From NCBI RefSeq assembly GCF_900109705.1, contig NZ_FOAI01000007.1:1-64000 (forward strand): a DNA stretch of 64,000 nt, written 5' to 3'. A program made the translations under genes and the position numbers. Of the stretch, positions 1 to 7,872 are shown piece after piece (the first letter of the stretch is position 1; every line of letters begins with the position of its first letter). The notes under the pieces were generated by a model that saw only the letters and a program-made list of their open reading frames with translations, was not told where the DNA came from and made no database searches. Source of the DNA: Roseivivax marinus (lineage in GTDB: Bacteria; Pseudomonadota; Alphaproteobacteria; Rhodobacterales; Rhodobacteraceae).

Positions 1-168
1 GGCGGCGCCAAGGGCCGCACCGACGTGCCGAAGATCGTCGACTGGTACATGCAGGGCAAGATCGAGATCGACCCCATGATCACCCACACCATGCCGCTCG
101 AGAAGATCAACGAGGGCTTCGACCTCATGCACGAGGGCAAGTCAATCCGCGCCGTCGTCACCTTCTGA
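1..168 (+). CDS. adhI: S-(hydroxymethyl)glutathione dehydrogenase / class III alcohol dehydrogenase, C-terminal end (5' truncated)
   Basis: Only the last 55 codons lie in the window, in frame 1 and ending in TGA. The peptide (GGAKGRTDVPKIVDWY, then a THTMPLEKINEGFDLMHEGK stretch) matches the C-terminus of zinc-dependent class III alcohol dehydrogenases. These oxidise S-hydroxymethylglutathione, formed from formaldehyde and glutathione, to S-formylglutathione with NAD. No catalytic residues are visible because the N-terminal and zinc-binding parts lie outside. The next gene is an S-formylglutathione hydrolase homologue, and the xoxF cluster follows, which is the usual context for formaldehyde oxidation in Paracoccus/Rhodobacter relatives. 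The identification is firm for the family, but the gene name (adhI, flhA or adhC) is a matter of convention. Confidence 0.9.
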   Translation, partial: GGAKGRTDVPKIVDWYMQGKIEIDPMITHTMPLEKINEGFDLMHEGKSIRAVVTF

Positions 169-253
169 CGGTGCACACGGGGCCGCGCGGGGAGGCGCGG
201 GTCCGGACGTGAACGACAACACCGGCACCGGGGCAGGAGGAGGCCCGCACGCC

Positions 254-1084
254 ATGGATATCGTCTCGCAACATCGCAGCTTCGGAGGGGTGCAGGCCGT
301 TTACAGCCACCCGTCGAACACCTGCGGCTGCGAGATGCGTTTTGCCGCCTACCTGCCGCCCCAGGCCGCGGACCGCGACGTGCCCGTGCTGTGGTACCTC
401 TCGGGCGGGGCCGAGGGCTTTGACGCGGCTGTGGCGCGTGCGGGCTTCCAGGAACATGCCGCGCGGCGCGGCCTCGCGGTGATCTTCCCCGACGTGGCGC
501 CTCGCGGGGACAGCGTCGCCCGCTGCGGCACGGTCGCGGACGACCTTGGTGCAGGGGCGGGCTTCTACGTCAACGCCACCCGCGATCCGTGGCGGCCGAA
601 CTACCGGATGTACGACTACATCCTGCACGAGTTGCGCGGGCTGGTACTGGATCACCTGCCTCTCGAGGACCGCCACGGCATCACCGGCCACGCCGCCGGG
701 GGCCACGGCGCGCTGACGCTGGCGCTCCGGAATTCCGAGATGTTCGAGTCGGTTACGGCGCTGGCGCCCGTGGCCAACCCGACCTCGTCCGAGTGGGGCC
801 GCCGGCAGCTGTCCACCCTGCTGGGGTCGGATGAAACCACGTGGTCGGTGCACGATGCGACGCTACTTCTCGACGAGCTGGGCTGGAAGGGAGACATCCT
901 GGTGGATCAGGGAGGCGACGATGCATTTCTCGACCTTCTGCGTCCGCAGGCGCTTGCCGCCACGATGGCCCGGCGTCGTCAACCTGGTCAGGTCCGGATC
1001 CAGAAGGGTTATGACCATTCATTCTACTTCGTTAACACTTTCGCGGGTGACCACGTACAGTGGCACGCCGAGAGGCTGAATTGA
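254..1084 (+). CDS. S-formylglutathione hydrolase homologue lacking the nucleophilic serine
   Basis: The 276-residue protein aligns end to end with the FGH/esterase D family, which hydrolyses S-formylglutathione to formate. The ATG at 254 gives the usual family N-terminus (MDIVSQHRSFGG) with AGGAGG ahead of it; an in-frame GTG at 209 is less likely. The sequence departs from the family exactly at the active site. The usual LSGLTC is LSGGAE, PDTSPRG is PDVAPRG, and the nucleophile motif GHSMGGHGAL is GHAAGGHGAL, with Ala147 (codon 692-694) in place of serine. The acid region (DQGGDDAFL) and the histidine (GYDHSFYF) are kept. The reading frame is intact. It is either a non-hydrolytic paralogue or a protein with another role; normal esterase activity is not expected from these residues. 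Confidence 0.85.
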   Translation: MDIVSQHRSFGGVQAVYSHPSNTCGCEMRFAAYLPPQAADRDVPVLWYLSGGAEGFDAAVARAGFQEHAARRGLAVIFPDVAPRGDSVARCGTVADDLGAGAGFYVNATRDPWRPNYRMYDYILHELRGLVLDHLPLEDRHGITGHAAGGHGALTLALRNSEMFESVTALAPVANPTSSEWGRRQLSTLLGSDETTWSVHDATLLLDELGWKGDILVDQGGDDAFLDLLRPQALAATMARRRQPGQVRIQKGYDHSFYFVNTFAGDHVQWHAERLN

Positions 1085-1107
1085 CGATGCTCAAAGGAAG
1101 GAAAGAC

Positions 1108-1566
1108 ATGCTTCAGAAACTGCTCGCCGTCACCGCGATCGTGACACTGCCAGCCGGTTTCGCATTCGCTGCGAGCCACGAGTCCGACGACTCGTCCGGC
1201 GCTTCGATGGAGATGGAGATCACCGGCGATGCCGAGGCCGGCGAACAGGTCTTCCGCAAGTGCCAGGCCTGCCACATGGTCGGCGAGGACGCACAGAACC
1301 GCGTCGGTCCCGTGCTGAACGGCGTTGTCGGACGCACCGCCGGCACGCTGGAAGGCTTCAACTATTCCGACGCGATGGTCGCCAAGGGCGAAGAGGGGCT
1401 CGTCTGGAACCCCGAGACGCTGGCGGCCTATCTCGAGAATCCGCGCGGCTACGTCGAGGGCACCAAGATGTCCTTCGCCGGTCTCCGCAAGGAAGAGGAG
1501 CGCGCGAACGTGATCGCGTACCTCGCCCAGCATTCCGAAGACGGAACCATGGGCGAAGGCTCCTGA
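1108..1566 (+). CDS. cycB: cytochrome c-553I, periplasmic electron carrier
   Basis: This 152-residue class I c-type cytochrome has a signal peptide (residues 1 to about 22) and one heme motif, CQACH, at residues 52-56. A Met in the GTKMSFAGL segment is the likely distal ligand. An acidic, Ser/Met-rich linker follows the signal. The start at 1108 was chosen because AGGAAGG sits just upstream; an ATG at 1087 lacks such a site. Cytochromes of this kind (c553i of Paracoccus) accept electrons from PQQ alcohol dehydrogenases or serve formaldehyde and methylamine oxidation. The neighbour xoxF starts 130 bp downstream on the same strand, so co-expression is likely. Confidence 0.88.
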   Translation: MLQKLLAVTAIVTLPAGFAFAASHESDDSSGASMEMEITGDAEAGEQVFRKCQACHMVGEDAQNRVGPVLNGVVGRTAGTLEGFNYSDAMVAKGEEGLVWNPETLAAYLENPRGYVEGTKMSFAGLRKEEERANVIAYLAQHSEDGTMGEGS

Positions 1567-1636
1567 ACGAAGTTCCGCGTCGCATCCGCCGGGGAGGAGA
1601 GACCCGATAGCGGCTGATGCGGTGCGAACGACCCGA

Positions 1637-1661
1637 GGGGCGCCGGTTGCTCGCGCGCCCC
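1637..1661 (+). other. intercistronic hairpin between cycB and xoxF
   Basis: GGGGCGC (1637-1643) and GCGCCCC (1655-1661) form a 7-bp GC stem in the 130-nt cycB-xoxF gap. It has no U-run, so it is not a standard terminator. A role in mRNA processing or 5'-end protection of the xoxF message is an inference. Confidence 0.4.
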
Positions 1662-1696
1662 ACGGGGAGACGACGTGTCAACAAGGGAGTTGGACA

Positions 1697-3526
1697 ATGA
1701 AAAAGCTGACGCTTCTGACGTCAGGCCTCGCGCTCACCGCCTCCATGGCGGTCGCGAACGAGGACCTCATGAGCCAGATGGACGACCCGAACCAGTGGGC
1801 GATCCAGACCGGCGACTACAAGAACCAGCGCTATTCCGAGCTGGACCAGATCAACGCCGAAAACGTGGGCGACATGCAGGTCGCATGGACGTTCTCGACC
1901 GGCGTTCTGCGTGGTCACGAGGGTTCGCCCCTCGTGGTGGGCGACACGATGTACCTGCACACGCCGTTCCCGAACATCGTGTACGCGCTGGACCTCGCGA
2001 ACGAGGGCCGGATCAAGTGGAAGTACGAGCCGCAGCAGGACCCGGACGTCATCCCGGTGATGTGCTGTGACACCGTGAACCGCGGTGTGGCCTATGCCGA
2101 CGGCAAGATCTTCCTGCACCAGGCCGACACCAAGGTCGTCGCGCTGAACGCCGAGGACGGCTCGGTCGCATGGGAAGCCACCAACGGCGATCCCTCGAAG
2201 GGCGAGACCAACACCGCGACCGTGCTTCCGGTCAAGGACAAGGTCATCGTCGGCATCTCGGGCGGCGAGTTCGGCGTCCAGGGTCACGTGACCGCCTACA
2301 ACATGGAAACCGGCGAGCAGGAATGGCGCGCCTACTCCGTGGGTCCGGACGACCAGATCCTGTTCAACCCCGAAGAGACCACCTCGCTCGGCGAGCCGGT
2401 CGGTGCCGACAGCTCGCTGAACACCTGGGAAGGTGATCAGTGGATGATCGGTGGCGGCACGACCTGGGGCTGGTACGCGGCCGACATGGACGAGAACCTG
2501 TTCTATTACGGTTCGGGCAACCCCTCGACATGGAACCCGGCGCAGCGCCCCGGCGACAACCGCTGGTCCATGACCATCTTCGCCCGTGACATCGACACCG
2601 GCGAGGCCAAGTGGGTCTACCAGATGACGCCCCACGACGAGTGGGACTACGACGGCGTCAACGAGATGATCCTCACCGAGCAGGAAATCGACGGCGAGGA
2701 GCGCAAGCTGCTCACCCACTTCGACCGGAACGGCCTGGCCTACACCATGGACCGCGTCTCGGGCGAACTGCTCGTGGCCGAGAAGTACGACCCGGTCGTG
2801 AACTGGACCACCGGCGTCGACATGGACCCCGAGTCGGACACCTACGGTCGTCCGGAAGTGGTGGCGCAGTACTCGACCGAGCAGAACGGCGAGGACGTCA
2901 ACACCACCGGCGTCTGCCCGGCGGCTCTTGGTACCAAGGACCAGCAGCCGGCGGCCTACTCGCCCAAGACCGAGACGTTCTACGTCCCGACCAACCACGT
3001 CTGCATGGACTACGAGCCGTTCCGCGTCGCCTACACCGCGGGCCAGCCCTATGTCGGTGCGACCCTGTCGATGTACCCCGCGCCGGACAGCCATGGCGGC
3101 ATGGGCAACTTCATCGCCTGGGACAACATCAACGGCGAGATCAAGTGGTCGATCCCCGAGCAGTTCTCGGTGTGGTCGGGCGCTCTGGCCACCGCGGGTG
3201 ACGTGGTCTTCTACGGCACGCTCGAGGGCTACCTGAAGGCGGTCGACGCGGAATCGGGCGACGAGCTCTACCGCTTCAAGACCCCGTCGGGGATCATCGG
3301 CAACGTGATGACCTACATGCATGACGACAAGCAGTATGTCGGCATCCTGTCGGGCATCGGCGGCTGGGCCGGTATCGGTCTCGCGGCCGGTCTGACCAAC
3401 CCGAACGACGGTCTCGGCGCCGTGGGCGGCTATGCCGCGCTCAGCGACTACACCGCGCTCGGCGGTCAGCTGACCGTGTTCTCGCTGCCCGACTCGGCAA
3501 GCTCGTCCTCCTCGTCGGAGAACTGA
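1697..3526 (+). CDS. xoxF: lanthanide-dependent PQQ methanol/alcohol dehydrogenase XoxF
   Basis: This 609-residue quinoprotein oxidises methanol or related alcohols in the periplasm, using PQQ. It has a signal peptide (about residues 1-20, MAVANEDL junction), the adjacent Cys-Cys pair of PQQ dehydrogenases (residues 123-124, [10 protein letters not shown]) and repeated Trp-containing propeller blades. The active-site segment reads [10 protein letters not shown], with Asp317 and Asp319. The extra Asp two residues after the catalytic Asp is the diagnostic mark of lanthanide-binding XoxF; calcium-type MxaF has Ala there. The start follows AAGGGAG. Near neighbours are its cytochromes (cycB, pedF) and xoxJ. 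The C-terminus ends in an unusual Ser-rich tail ([10 protein letters not shown]). No mxa genes are in the window. Confidence 0.96.
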   Translation: MKKLTLLTSGLALTASMAVANEDLMSQMDDPNQWAIQTGDYKNQRYSELDQINAENVGDMQVAWTFSTGVLRGHEGSPLVVGDTMYLHTPFPNIVYALDLANEGRIKWKYEPQQDPDVIPVMCCDTVNRGVAYADGKIFLHQADTKVVALNAEDGSVAWEATNGDPSKGETNTATVLPVKDKVIVGISGGEFGVQGHVTAYNMETGEQEWRAYSVGPDDQILFNPEETTSLGEPVGADSSLNTWEGDQWMIGGGTTWGWYAADMDENLFYYGSGNPSTWNPAQRPGDNRWSMTIFARDIDTGEAKWVYQMTPHDEWDYDGVNEMILTEQEIDGEERKLLTHFDRNGLAYTMDRVSGELLVAEKYDPVVNWTTGVDMDPESDTYGRPEVVAQYSTEQNGEDVNTTGVCPAALGTKDQQPAAYSPKTETFYVPTNHVCMDYEPFRVAYTAGQPYVGATLSMYPAPDSHGGMGNFIAWDNINGEIKWSIPEQFSVWSGALATAGDVVFYGTLEGYLKAVDAESGDELYRFKTPSGIIGNVMTYMHDDKQYVGILSGIGGWAGIGLAAGLTNPNDGLGAVGGYAALSDYTALGGQLTVFSLPDSASSSSSSEN

Positions 3527-3540
3527 GACACGTGATCCAG

Positions 3541-3572
3541 GGGGGCCGGCACGCCTTGCCGTGCCGGCCCCC
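3541..3572 (+). terminator. 13-bp perfect hairpin after xoxF
   Basis: Positions 3541-3553 and 3560-3572 form a perfect 13-bp GC-rich stem with a 6-nt loop, 14 nt after the xoxF stop and 62 nt before pedF. There is no U-tract, so it may act as a partial terminator or as a 3'-end stabiliser that gives xoxF more transcript than the downstream genes. The structure is seen in the sequence; its function is inferred. Confidence 0.6.
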
Positions 3573-3633
3573 GCTGTCCCGGTCCCCGGATCAGATCTTC
3601 AGAACAATTCGAACTCGAAAGGCACGTCCCCAC

Positions 3634-4167
3634 ATGACGCGTTCCGCCACTCCGTTCCTCGCTGCCGCGGCGCTTGCGCTCGCCGTTCCGGGCGCCGCCC
3701 TGGCCTGGAGCGACCAGCCCGTCGATCCCTCGGCCGAGCATCCGCAGGTGCCCGTCGATTACGAGGAAAACGGCCGTTACTATACCGAAGAGGGCATCCC
3801 GACCTACGAGATCGACGAGGACGGCACCGTAGACTGGCTGACGTTCTCGGGCTTCCGGCGCTACCACGCCGAGTGCCACACCTGCCACGGACCGGACGGC
3901 GAAGGCTCGACCTACGCGCCGAAGATCAAGAACTCGGCCGTGAACATGGATTACTACGATTTCTACGCGACCGTCGTGAACGGCCGGCACAACGGCAACT
4001 CCGTGATGCCCTCCTTCGGCGAGAACCCGAACGTGATGTGCTACCTCGACGACATCTACGTCTACCTCAAGGCCCGCGGCATGGATGCGGTGGCACGGGG
4101 CCGTCCGTCCAAGAAGGACCCGAAATCCGATGCAATCTCCGAGATGGAAAATGCCTGCATGGGATAA
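3634..4167 (+). CDS. pedF: cytochrome c-550 PedF
   Basis: The 177-residue exported monoheme cytochrome c has a signal peptide (cleavage near AALA-WSDQ, residue 24) and one CHTCH heme motif at residues 81-85. It belongs to the PedF/c550 group (TIGR04494), which accepts electrons from periplasmic quinoprotein alcohol dehydrogenases. Met in NSVMPSFGE is a plausible sixth heme ligand, and two further cysteines (VMCYLD and NACMG) sit near the C-terminus. It lies between xoxF and xoxJ, and its last 17 bases overlap the chosen xoxJ start, so the two are probably translated together. Family assignment is good; the partner dehydrogenase is inferred from position. Confidence 0.88.
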   Translation: MTRSATPFLAAAALALAVPGAALAWSDQPVDPSAEHPQVPVDYEENGRYYTEEGIPTYEIDEDGTVDWLTFSGFRRYHAECHTCHGPDGEGSTYAPKIKNSAVNMDYYDFYATVVNGRHNGNSVMPSFGENPNVMCYLDDIYVYLKARGMDAVARGRPSKKDPKSDAISEMENACMG

Positions 4168-4993
4168 AGCCCTGGGCGTCGGGCTGGCCCTGCTTCTCTC
4201 CCAGGCGGGGCCGGGGTCGGCGCAGACCTCGGACCTGGTGTCTCAGAACGCCTTCCGGGTCTGCGCCGACCCAGCGAACTACCCGGTTTCGGACGACCAG
4301 GAACGCGGCTACGAGAACCGCATCGCCGAGCTGTTCGCCGAGGCGCTGGACCGCGAGCTGCAATACGAGTGGTATCCCATGGCCACCGGCTTCATCCGCA
4401 ACACGCTCGCCGCGAACCGCTGCGACGTGGTGATCGGATACGCCCAGGGCCACGAGATGGTGCAGAACACCAACCACTACTTCACCTCGGTCTACACCCT
4501 CGTGGTGCCGCAGGAGTCGGAGCTTTCGGACGTGGAGGCGCTGACCGACGAGGCGCTGAAGGGCGCGCGGATCGGGGTGGTTGCGGGCAGTCCGCCGGCC
4601 ACGCACATGGCGCGCAACGGGCTGATTGGCGACGCGAAGTCCTACAGCCTCATGGTCGACCGCCGCTACGAGAGCCCAGTGGTCGACATCCTCGACGACC
4701 TCGAGTCCGGCGAAATCGACGCCGCGGTGATGTGGGGTCCGATCGCGGGTCCGCTGGTGAAGGCGGATTATCCCGACCTGACGGTGATCCCGCTTCTGAA
4801 CGAGGCGGCGTCCCCGAGGCTGTTCTTCCGCATCACCATGGGCGTGCGGCGCGGCGAGGATGTCTGGAAGCGCGAGCTGAACTCGCAGATCCGGCGCAAC
4901 CAGGACCGGATCAACGAGATCCTCGAGGAGGCCGGCGTGCCGCTGGTCAACGACATGGGCACGGAGATGCTCGCCGCCGAGACCGGACAATGA
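4151..4993 (+). CDS. xoxJ: quinoprotein dehydrogenase-associated periplasmic binding protein XoxJ
   Basis: The 280-residue protein has a signal peptide (MPAWDKALGVGLALLLSQA, processed near SAQ) and the periplasmic solute-binding fold of the MxaJ/XoxJ family (TIGR03871). The FRVCADPANYPVSD opening and ERGYENRIAELFAEAL segment are typical. XoxJ-type proteins are thought to help activate or mature XoxF rather than bind a transported solute, and no dedicated permease is adjacent. The ATG at 4151 is preferred because it gives the best signal peptide; ATG at 4130 is possible. The gene overlaps pedF by 17 nt, and its stop overlaps the next ATG (ATGA), indicating tight translational coupling. Confidence 0.87.
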   Translation: MPAWDKALGVGLALLLSQAGPGSAQTSDLVSQNAFRVCADPANYPVSDDQERGYENRIAELFAEALDRELQYEWYPMATGFIRNTLAANRCDVVIGYAQGHEMVQNTNHYFTSVYTLVVPQESELSDVEALTDEALKGARIGVVAGSPPATHMARNGLIGDAKSYSLMVDRRYESPVVDILDDLESGEIDAAVMWGPIAGPLVKADYPDLTVIPLLNEAASPRLFFRITMGVRRGEDVWKRELNSQIRRNQDRINEILEEAGVPLVNDMGTEMLAAETGQ

Positions 4994-5529
4994 GGGCGGG
5001 GGCGCTCGCGGCGCTCGTCCTTTGCATGTCGGGCGCTGCCTGGGCTGCGCCCGACGAACCATCCGATTACCGCATGGACGAGTACCGCGCGCCGGTGCCG
5101 GCGACGCTTGAGGGTGCGACCGTGGTCGGGCCCGAAGACGCGCACGCGCTGTGGGAGCGCGGCGACGTCGCTTTCGTCGATGTCCTGCCCCGCGCCCCCA
5201 AGCCCGAGGGACTGCCGGAGGGCACGATCTGGCGCGAGAAGCCCCGCAACTCGATTCCCGGTGCGATGTGGCTGCCGAACGTGGGCTACGGTGCGATTGC
5301 CGAGGAAACGGCGGACTATTTCCGCGCCGGGCTGGACGTGGTGACCGAAGGCGATCCGGACCACGCCGTCCTGTTCTTCTGTCTCGAGAATTGCTGGATG
5401 TCCTGGAACGCCGCGAAGCGCGCCTTGGAATGGGGCTACTCGGAGGTCTACTGGCTTCCGGAAGGCACCGACGGATGGGCGCTCTGGGATTATCCGCTCG
5501 AGCCGGTGGTGCCGCAGGAATTTAACTAA
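4990..5529 (+). CDS. PQQ-dependent catabolism-associated CXXCW protein (rhodanese-like)
   Basis: The 179-residue exported protein (signal peptide to about residue 19) has a rhodanese-like fold whose active loop reads CLENCW (residues 131-136). This is the CXXCW signature of TIGR03865, a family that co-occurs with PQQ alcohol dehydrogenases. The two loop cysteines could support thiol redox or sulfur-relay chemistry in the periplasm, perhaps in cytochrome or dehydrogenase maturation, but no activity is established. The start codon overlaps the xoxJ stop. The TAA stop lies inside a perfect hairpin (5513-5538), the last element of this forward transcript. Confidence 0.85.
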   Translation: MRAGALAALVLCMSGAAWAAPDEPSDYRMDEYRAPVPATLEGATVVGPEDAHALWERGDVAFVDVLPRAPKPEGLPEGTIWREKPRNSIPGAMWLPNVGYGAIAEETADYFRAGLDVVTEGDPDHAVLFFCLENCWMSWNAAKRALEWGYSEVYWLPEGTDGWALWDYPLEPVVPQEFN

Positions 5530-5538
5530 ATTCCTGCG
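5513..5538 (+). terminator. hairpin enclosing the stop codon of the CXXCW gene
   Basis: CGCAGGAATTT (5513-5523), loop AACT and AAATTCCTGCG (5528-5538) make an 11-bp perfect stem. The ORF's last codons and TAA stop are inside it. It is the first of two AT-cored hairpins between convergent genes. Confidence 0.6.
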
Positions 5539-5553
5539 CGGCGGGGGCGACGG

Positions 5554-5581
5554 CCTCGGAAAATTAGTTAATTTTCCGAGG
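5554..5581 (-). terminator. second hairpin between convergent transcripts
   Basis: CCTCGGAAAATT (5554-5565), loop AGTT and AATTTTCCGAGG (5570-5581) form a 12-bp perfect stem ending 11 nt before the stop codon of the reverse-strand SoxYZ-like gene. With the hairpin at 5513-5538 it would serve as a bidirectional transcription barrier. The stem bases next to the loop are A/U on both strands, which fits rho-independent termination in either direction. Confidence 0.65.
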
Positions 5582-5592
5582 CGCGGGCCGTG

Positions 5593-6393
5593 TCAGTAGC
5601 CCGGCAGGCGGGTTTCGGCGTGGGTCGTGGTGCCGTCGGTGTCGGTCATCGTCACGCCGACGTGCTGGGTGTTTCCCGGGATCGACAGCGCCAGGTCGGG
5701 GTTTTCCGACAGCGAGATCGATCCGGTGACGTCCACGTAGTTGCCGCCGTCGAGGTCGATGGCCAGGTCGGCGACGTAGCGCATGGGGATATAGAGAAGC
5801 GAGATCTGGTCGCGCTGCATTCCGGAATGCGACGGGTGAGACAGCTCCACATCGAGCCGGCGCTGCATCCGCGACAGGCGGTCGAGCGCGCCCGCGCCGG
5901 GCACCCCATCCTCGACCCGCAGCACCATGTCGCCCAGCGTCGCAAGCGCCAGGTCCGGGTCGGTGCCGGGGGGGGCCGCGCAGGCCCCTTGTCCGGAGGT
6001 CTTCACGAAGCTCTCGGCGGCCCAGAGCCGACCGTCGGTGGTCTCGGCGACCACGTGCAGCGGCGTCGGGCCGTTCACCCGCATGGTCACGTCGAAGAAG
6101 AACCGCTCCTGCGGTTCGGCCAGGGTGAACACCGCCGACACGGGCATCGGGTTCTCGTCCAGGACCACGGTGACCTCGCCAATACGCAGTCCCGGCGGCG
6201 CGGCGACCTGCGCTGCCACCTGCGTGCGGGCGTCGTCCTCGGTGCGGTAGGGTGCGTCGATCGCCACCACGTCCGACCCGTCGCCGAGCGCACGATCGGG
6301 CCAGATGGACGACGCGAGTCCGTCCCAGGTGCTTTCGGCCAGCGCGGGGCCGGCGCCCAGCACCAGGCACAGGGCTGCGGATCTCAGGATCAT
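5593..6393 (-). CDS. quinoprotein dehydrogenase-associated SoxYZ-like carrier
   Basis: The 266-residue exported protein (signal peptide about residues 1-19) fuses a SoxY-like N-terminal half and a SoxZ-like C-terminal half (HPSHSGMQRDQISLLYIP region). It matches TIGR04557, found beside PQQ dehydrogenases. In true SoxY the substrate is carried on the Cys of a C-terminal GGCGG arm. Here that arm is absent, and a single Cys in SGQGACAAPPG at the domain junction is the candidate attachment site. What it carries in a methylotrophy locus is unknown. Its ATG overlaps the stop of the upstream propeller gene (ATGA), so it is the last gene of a four-gene reverse operon. Confidence 0.83.
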   Translation of the reverse strand: MILRSAALCLVLGAGPALAESTWDGLASSIWPDRALGDGSDVVAIDAPYRTEDDARTQVAAQVAAPPGLRIGEVTVVLDENPMPVSAVFTLAEPQERFFFDVTMRVNGPTPLHVVAETTDGRLWAAESFVKTSGQGACAAPPGTDPDLALATLGDMVLRVEDGVPGAGALDRLSRMQRRLDVELSHPSHSGMQRDQISLLYIPMRYVADLAIDLDGGNYVDVTGSISLSENPDLALSIPGNTQHVGVTMTDTDGTTTHAETRLPGY

Positions 6394-7337
6394 GGCGTCT
6401 CTCCTCCCAGGATGAACTCGCCGAAGGCGCGCGGCCCGTCCCCGGTGGCGATCTCCTCCATCACCTCCAGCGTGGCCGCGTCGATCAGGCTGACGCTGTT
6501 GTCGAACCAGTTCGCCACCACGATTATGGCACCGTTTTCCGCGTCGTCCACGCCTTCGGGATATTCGCCCGCGTTCAGGGTGGCGACGGTGTCCAGCGTG
6601 TCGAGCGCGATAACGCTGATCGTGCCGGCATACTGGTTGGTCACGAAGGCGCGTCCCTGCGCGAAGGCGACGCCGTAAGGGCGTTCGCCGACGGGGACGG
6701 TGGCGGTGACGGTGCCTGCCTCCGGTTCGATCACGCTGAGGTCGTTAGTTCCGACATTGCCGACGAAGAGCCGCCCGTCCGGCGCGAACCGCAGGCCGTA
6801 GGGCCGGGTGCCGACGGAGATGCGGGCGTGCGGCTCCAGCGTGCCGGCGTCCCAGAGAGTGACGCGATCGGCGTCGCGCTCGGCCGCGGCGAGCCAGCGG
6901 CCGTCTGGCGACAGGGCGAGCCCGGCAGGGGCCGCGGCGGTTTCGAGTTCGGCTTCGACCTCCAGCGTCTCGGCATCGAGCGCCCAGAGCCGGGCATTGT
7001 ACCAGTCCGACACGAAGACCCGGCCGCGGGATGCGTCGTAGGCGATACCCGTGGGGCCCCCGTCCAGCCGTACCTCGGCCAGCGCATCGCCTGTCTCCGG
7101 ATCGAGGCGGCGCACGGTCTTGCTGTCGGGGGACACGGTGTAGAGCCTGCCGTCCGGGCCGGCAGCGATGCCTGCGGGCTGGCCCGGCAGGTCAAAGCGC
7201 AACACTTCGGTGCGCGTGGTGAGGTCCAGAACGGAGAGCGAGTCGCCGTTCTGGTTGGTGATGTAGGCCATGTCGGCCGCGGTCCCGGCCGGAACCGCGA
7301 GCGACAGGATCAGCGCGAGATCACGAGCCCGGCGCAC
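6390..7337 (-). CDS. YVTN/YncE-family beta-propeller protein, exported
   Basis: The 315-residue protein has a signal peptide and then about seven repeats of the YVTN type, each with an xxPDGxxLxV-like core and NxxxxTVSV-like strands (ITNQNGDSLSVLD, LYTVSPDSKTVRRLD, VFVSDWYNARLWALD). It should fold as a periplasmic beta-propeller. Such proteins accompany PQQ-alcohol dehydrogenase clusters, but no reaction is assigned. It starts 17 nt inside the end of the SRPBCC gene and ends on the start of the SoxYZ-like gene, so it is translationally coupled on both sides. A second, unrelated-strand propeller lies at 9707. Confidence 0.8.
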   Translation of the reverse strand: MRRARDLALILSLAVPAGTAADMAYITNQNGDSLSVLDLTTRTEVLRFDLPGQPAGIAAGPDGRLYTVSPDSKTVRRLDPETGDALAEVRLDGGPTGIAYDASRGRVFVSDWYNARLWALDAETLEVEAELETAAAPAGLALSPDGRWLAAAERDADRVTLWDAGTLEPHARISVGTRPYGLRFAPDGRLFVGNVGTNDLSVIEPEAGTVTATVPVGERPYGVAFAQGRAFVTNQYAGTISVIALDTLDTVATLNAGEYPEGVDDAENGAIIVVANWFDNSVSLIDAATLEVMEEIATGDGPRAFGEFILGGETP

Positions 7338-7872
7338 CGAATTCCTCGACCAGAGCCTCCATCCCGGCCTCGTAGATGCCGGTGACCGCGGCGACCGCCG
7401 CCTCGTCGTTCAGCTCTTCCGGGGGATCGTTGTTCGGGTAGCCGCGGTAGAATGCGCCGCGCCATTCGACCAGCGACCCGCCGCCGTCGAGCGGCTTCAC
7501 CGTCAGGTGGGACGAGTAGTTGGTGACCGGCAGCACCTCCACGTCCACGTCGGTGATGCGGTAGGAGTAGGTCATCTTCTCGTCGTCATACTTGTAAAGC
7601 ACTTCCGAGATGATCGGCCCGTCGGCACCCTGATCGCTCAGGTGCAGCACGCGGGTGGCGTCGATCTCGTTACCGCCCTCGCCGGACTGGGAGACGACGG
7701 CGGGATGCCACGTCAGGTCCTGGAAGTCCCCGATGTAGTCCCAGACCTCGGCGGGCTCGGCCGCGACTTCGGTGGTCACGGTGACCTTCTGGCGCGTGGG
7801 TCCGTGGGCCAGGGCCATCGCGGGCACGAGAGCCGACACCGCCAATGCGGCGCCGAATGTACGTCGTTTCAT
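7321..7872 (-). CDS. SRPBCC-fold exported protein
   Basis: The 183-residue protein has a signal peptide (MKRRTFGAALAVSALVPAMALA) and a START/Bet v1-type SRPBCC domain (VTVTTEVAAEPAEVWDYIGD opening, then a WRGAFYRGY strand and a C-terminal helix). Members of this fold bind hydrophobic ligands in a cavity; the ligand here is unknown. Export of an SRPBCC protein is less common than the cytoplasmic form and fits a role beside the periplasmic quinoprotein system. The start overlaps the stop of the DUF3280 gene (ATGA). Confidence 0.78.
   Translation of the reverse strand: MKRRTFGAALAVSALVPAMALAHGPTRQKVTVTTEVAAEPAEVWDYIGDFQDLTWHPAVVSQSGEGGNEIDATRVLHLSDQGADGPIISEVLYKYDDEKMTYSYRITDVDVEVLPVTNYSSHLTVKPLDGGGSLVEWRGAFYRGYPNNDPPEELNDEAAVAAVTGIYEAGMEALVEEFGAPGS

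Noticed and set aside
1721-3322. A 533-codon frame antisense to xoxF
   Set aside because: It is a GC-driven shadow of xoxF. It has no ribosome-binding site or recognisable domain, and xoxF on the other strand is unmistakable.
3514-3526. Serine-rich end of XoxF as a possible frameshift
   Set aside because: The frame stays open and ends normally just before a strong hairpin. The tail is short and may simply be strain-specific.
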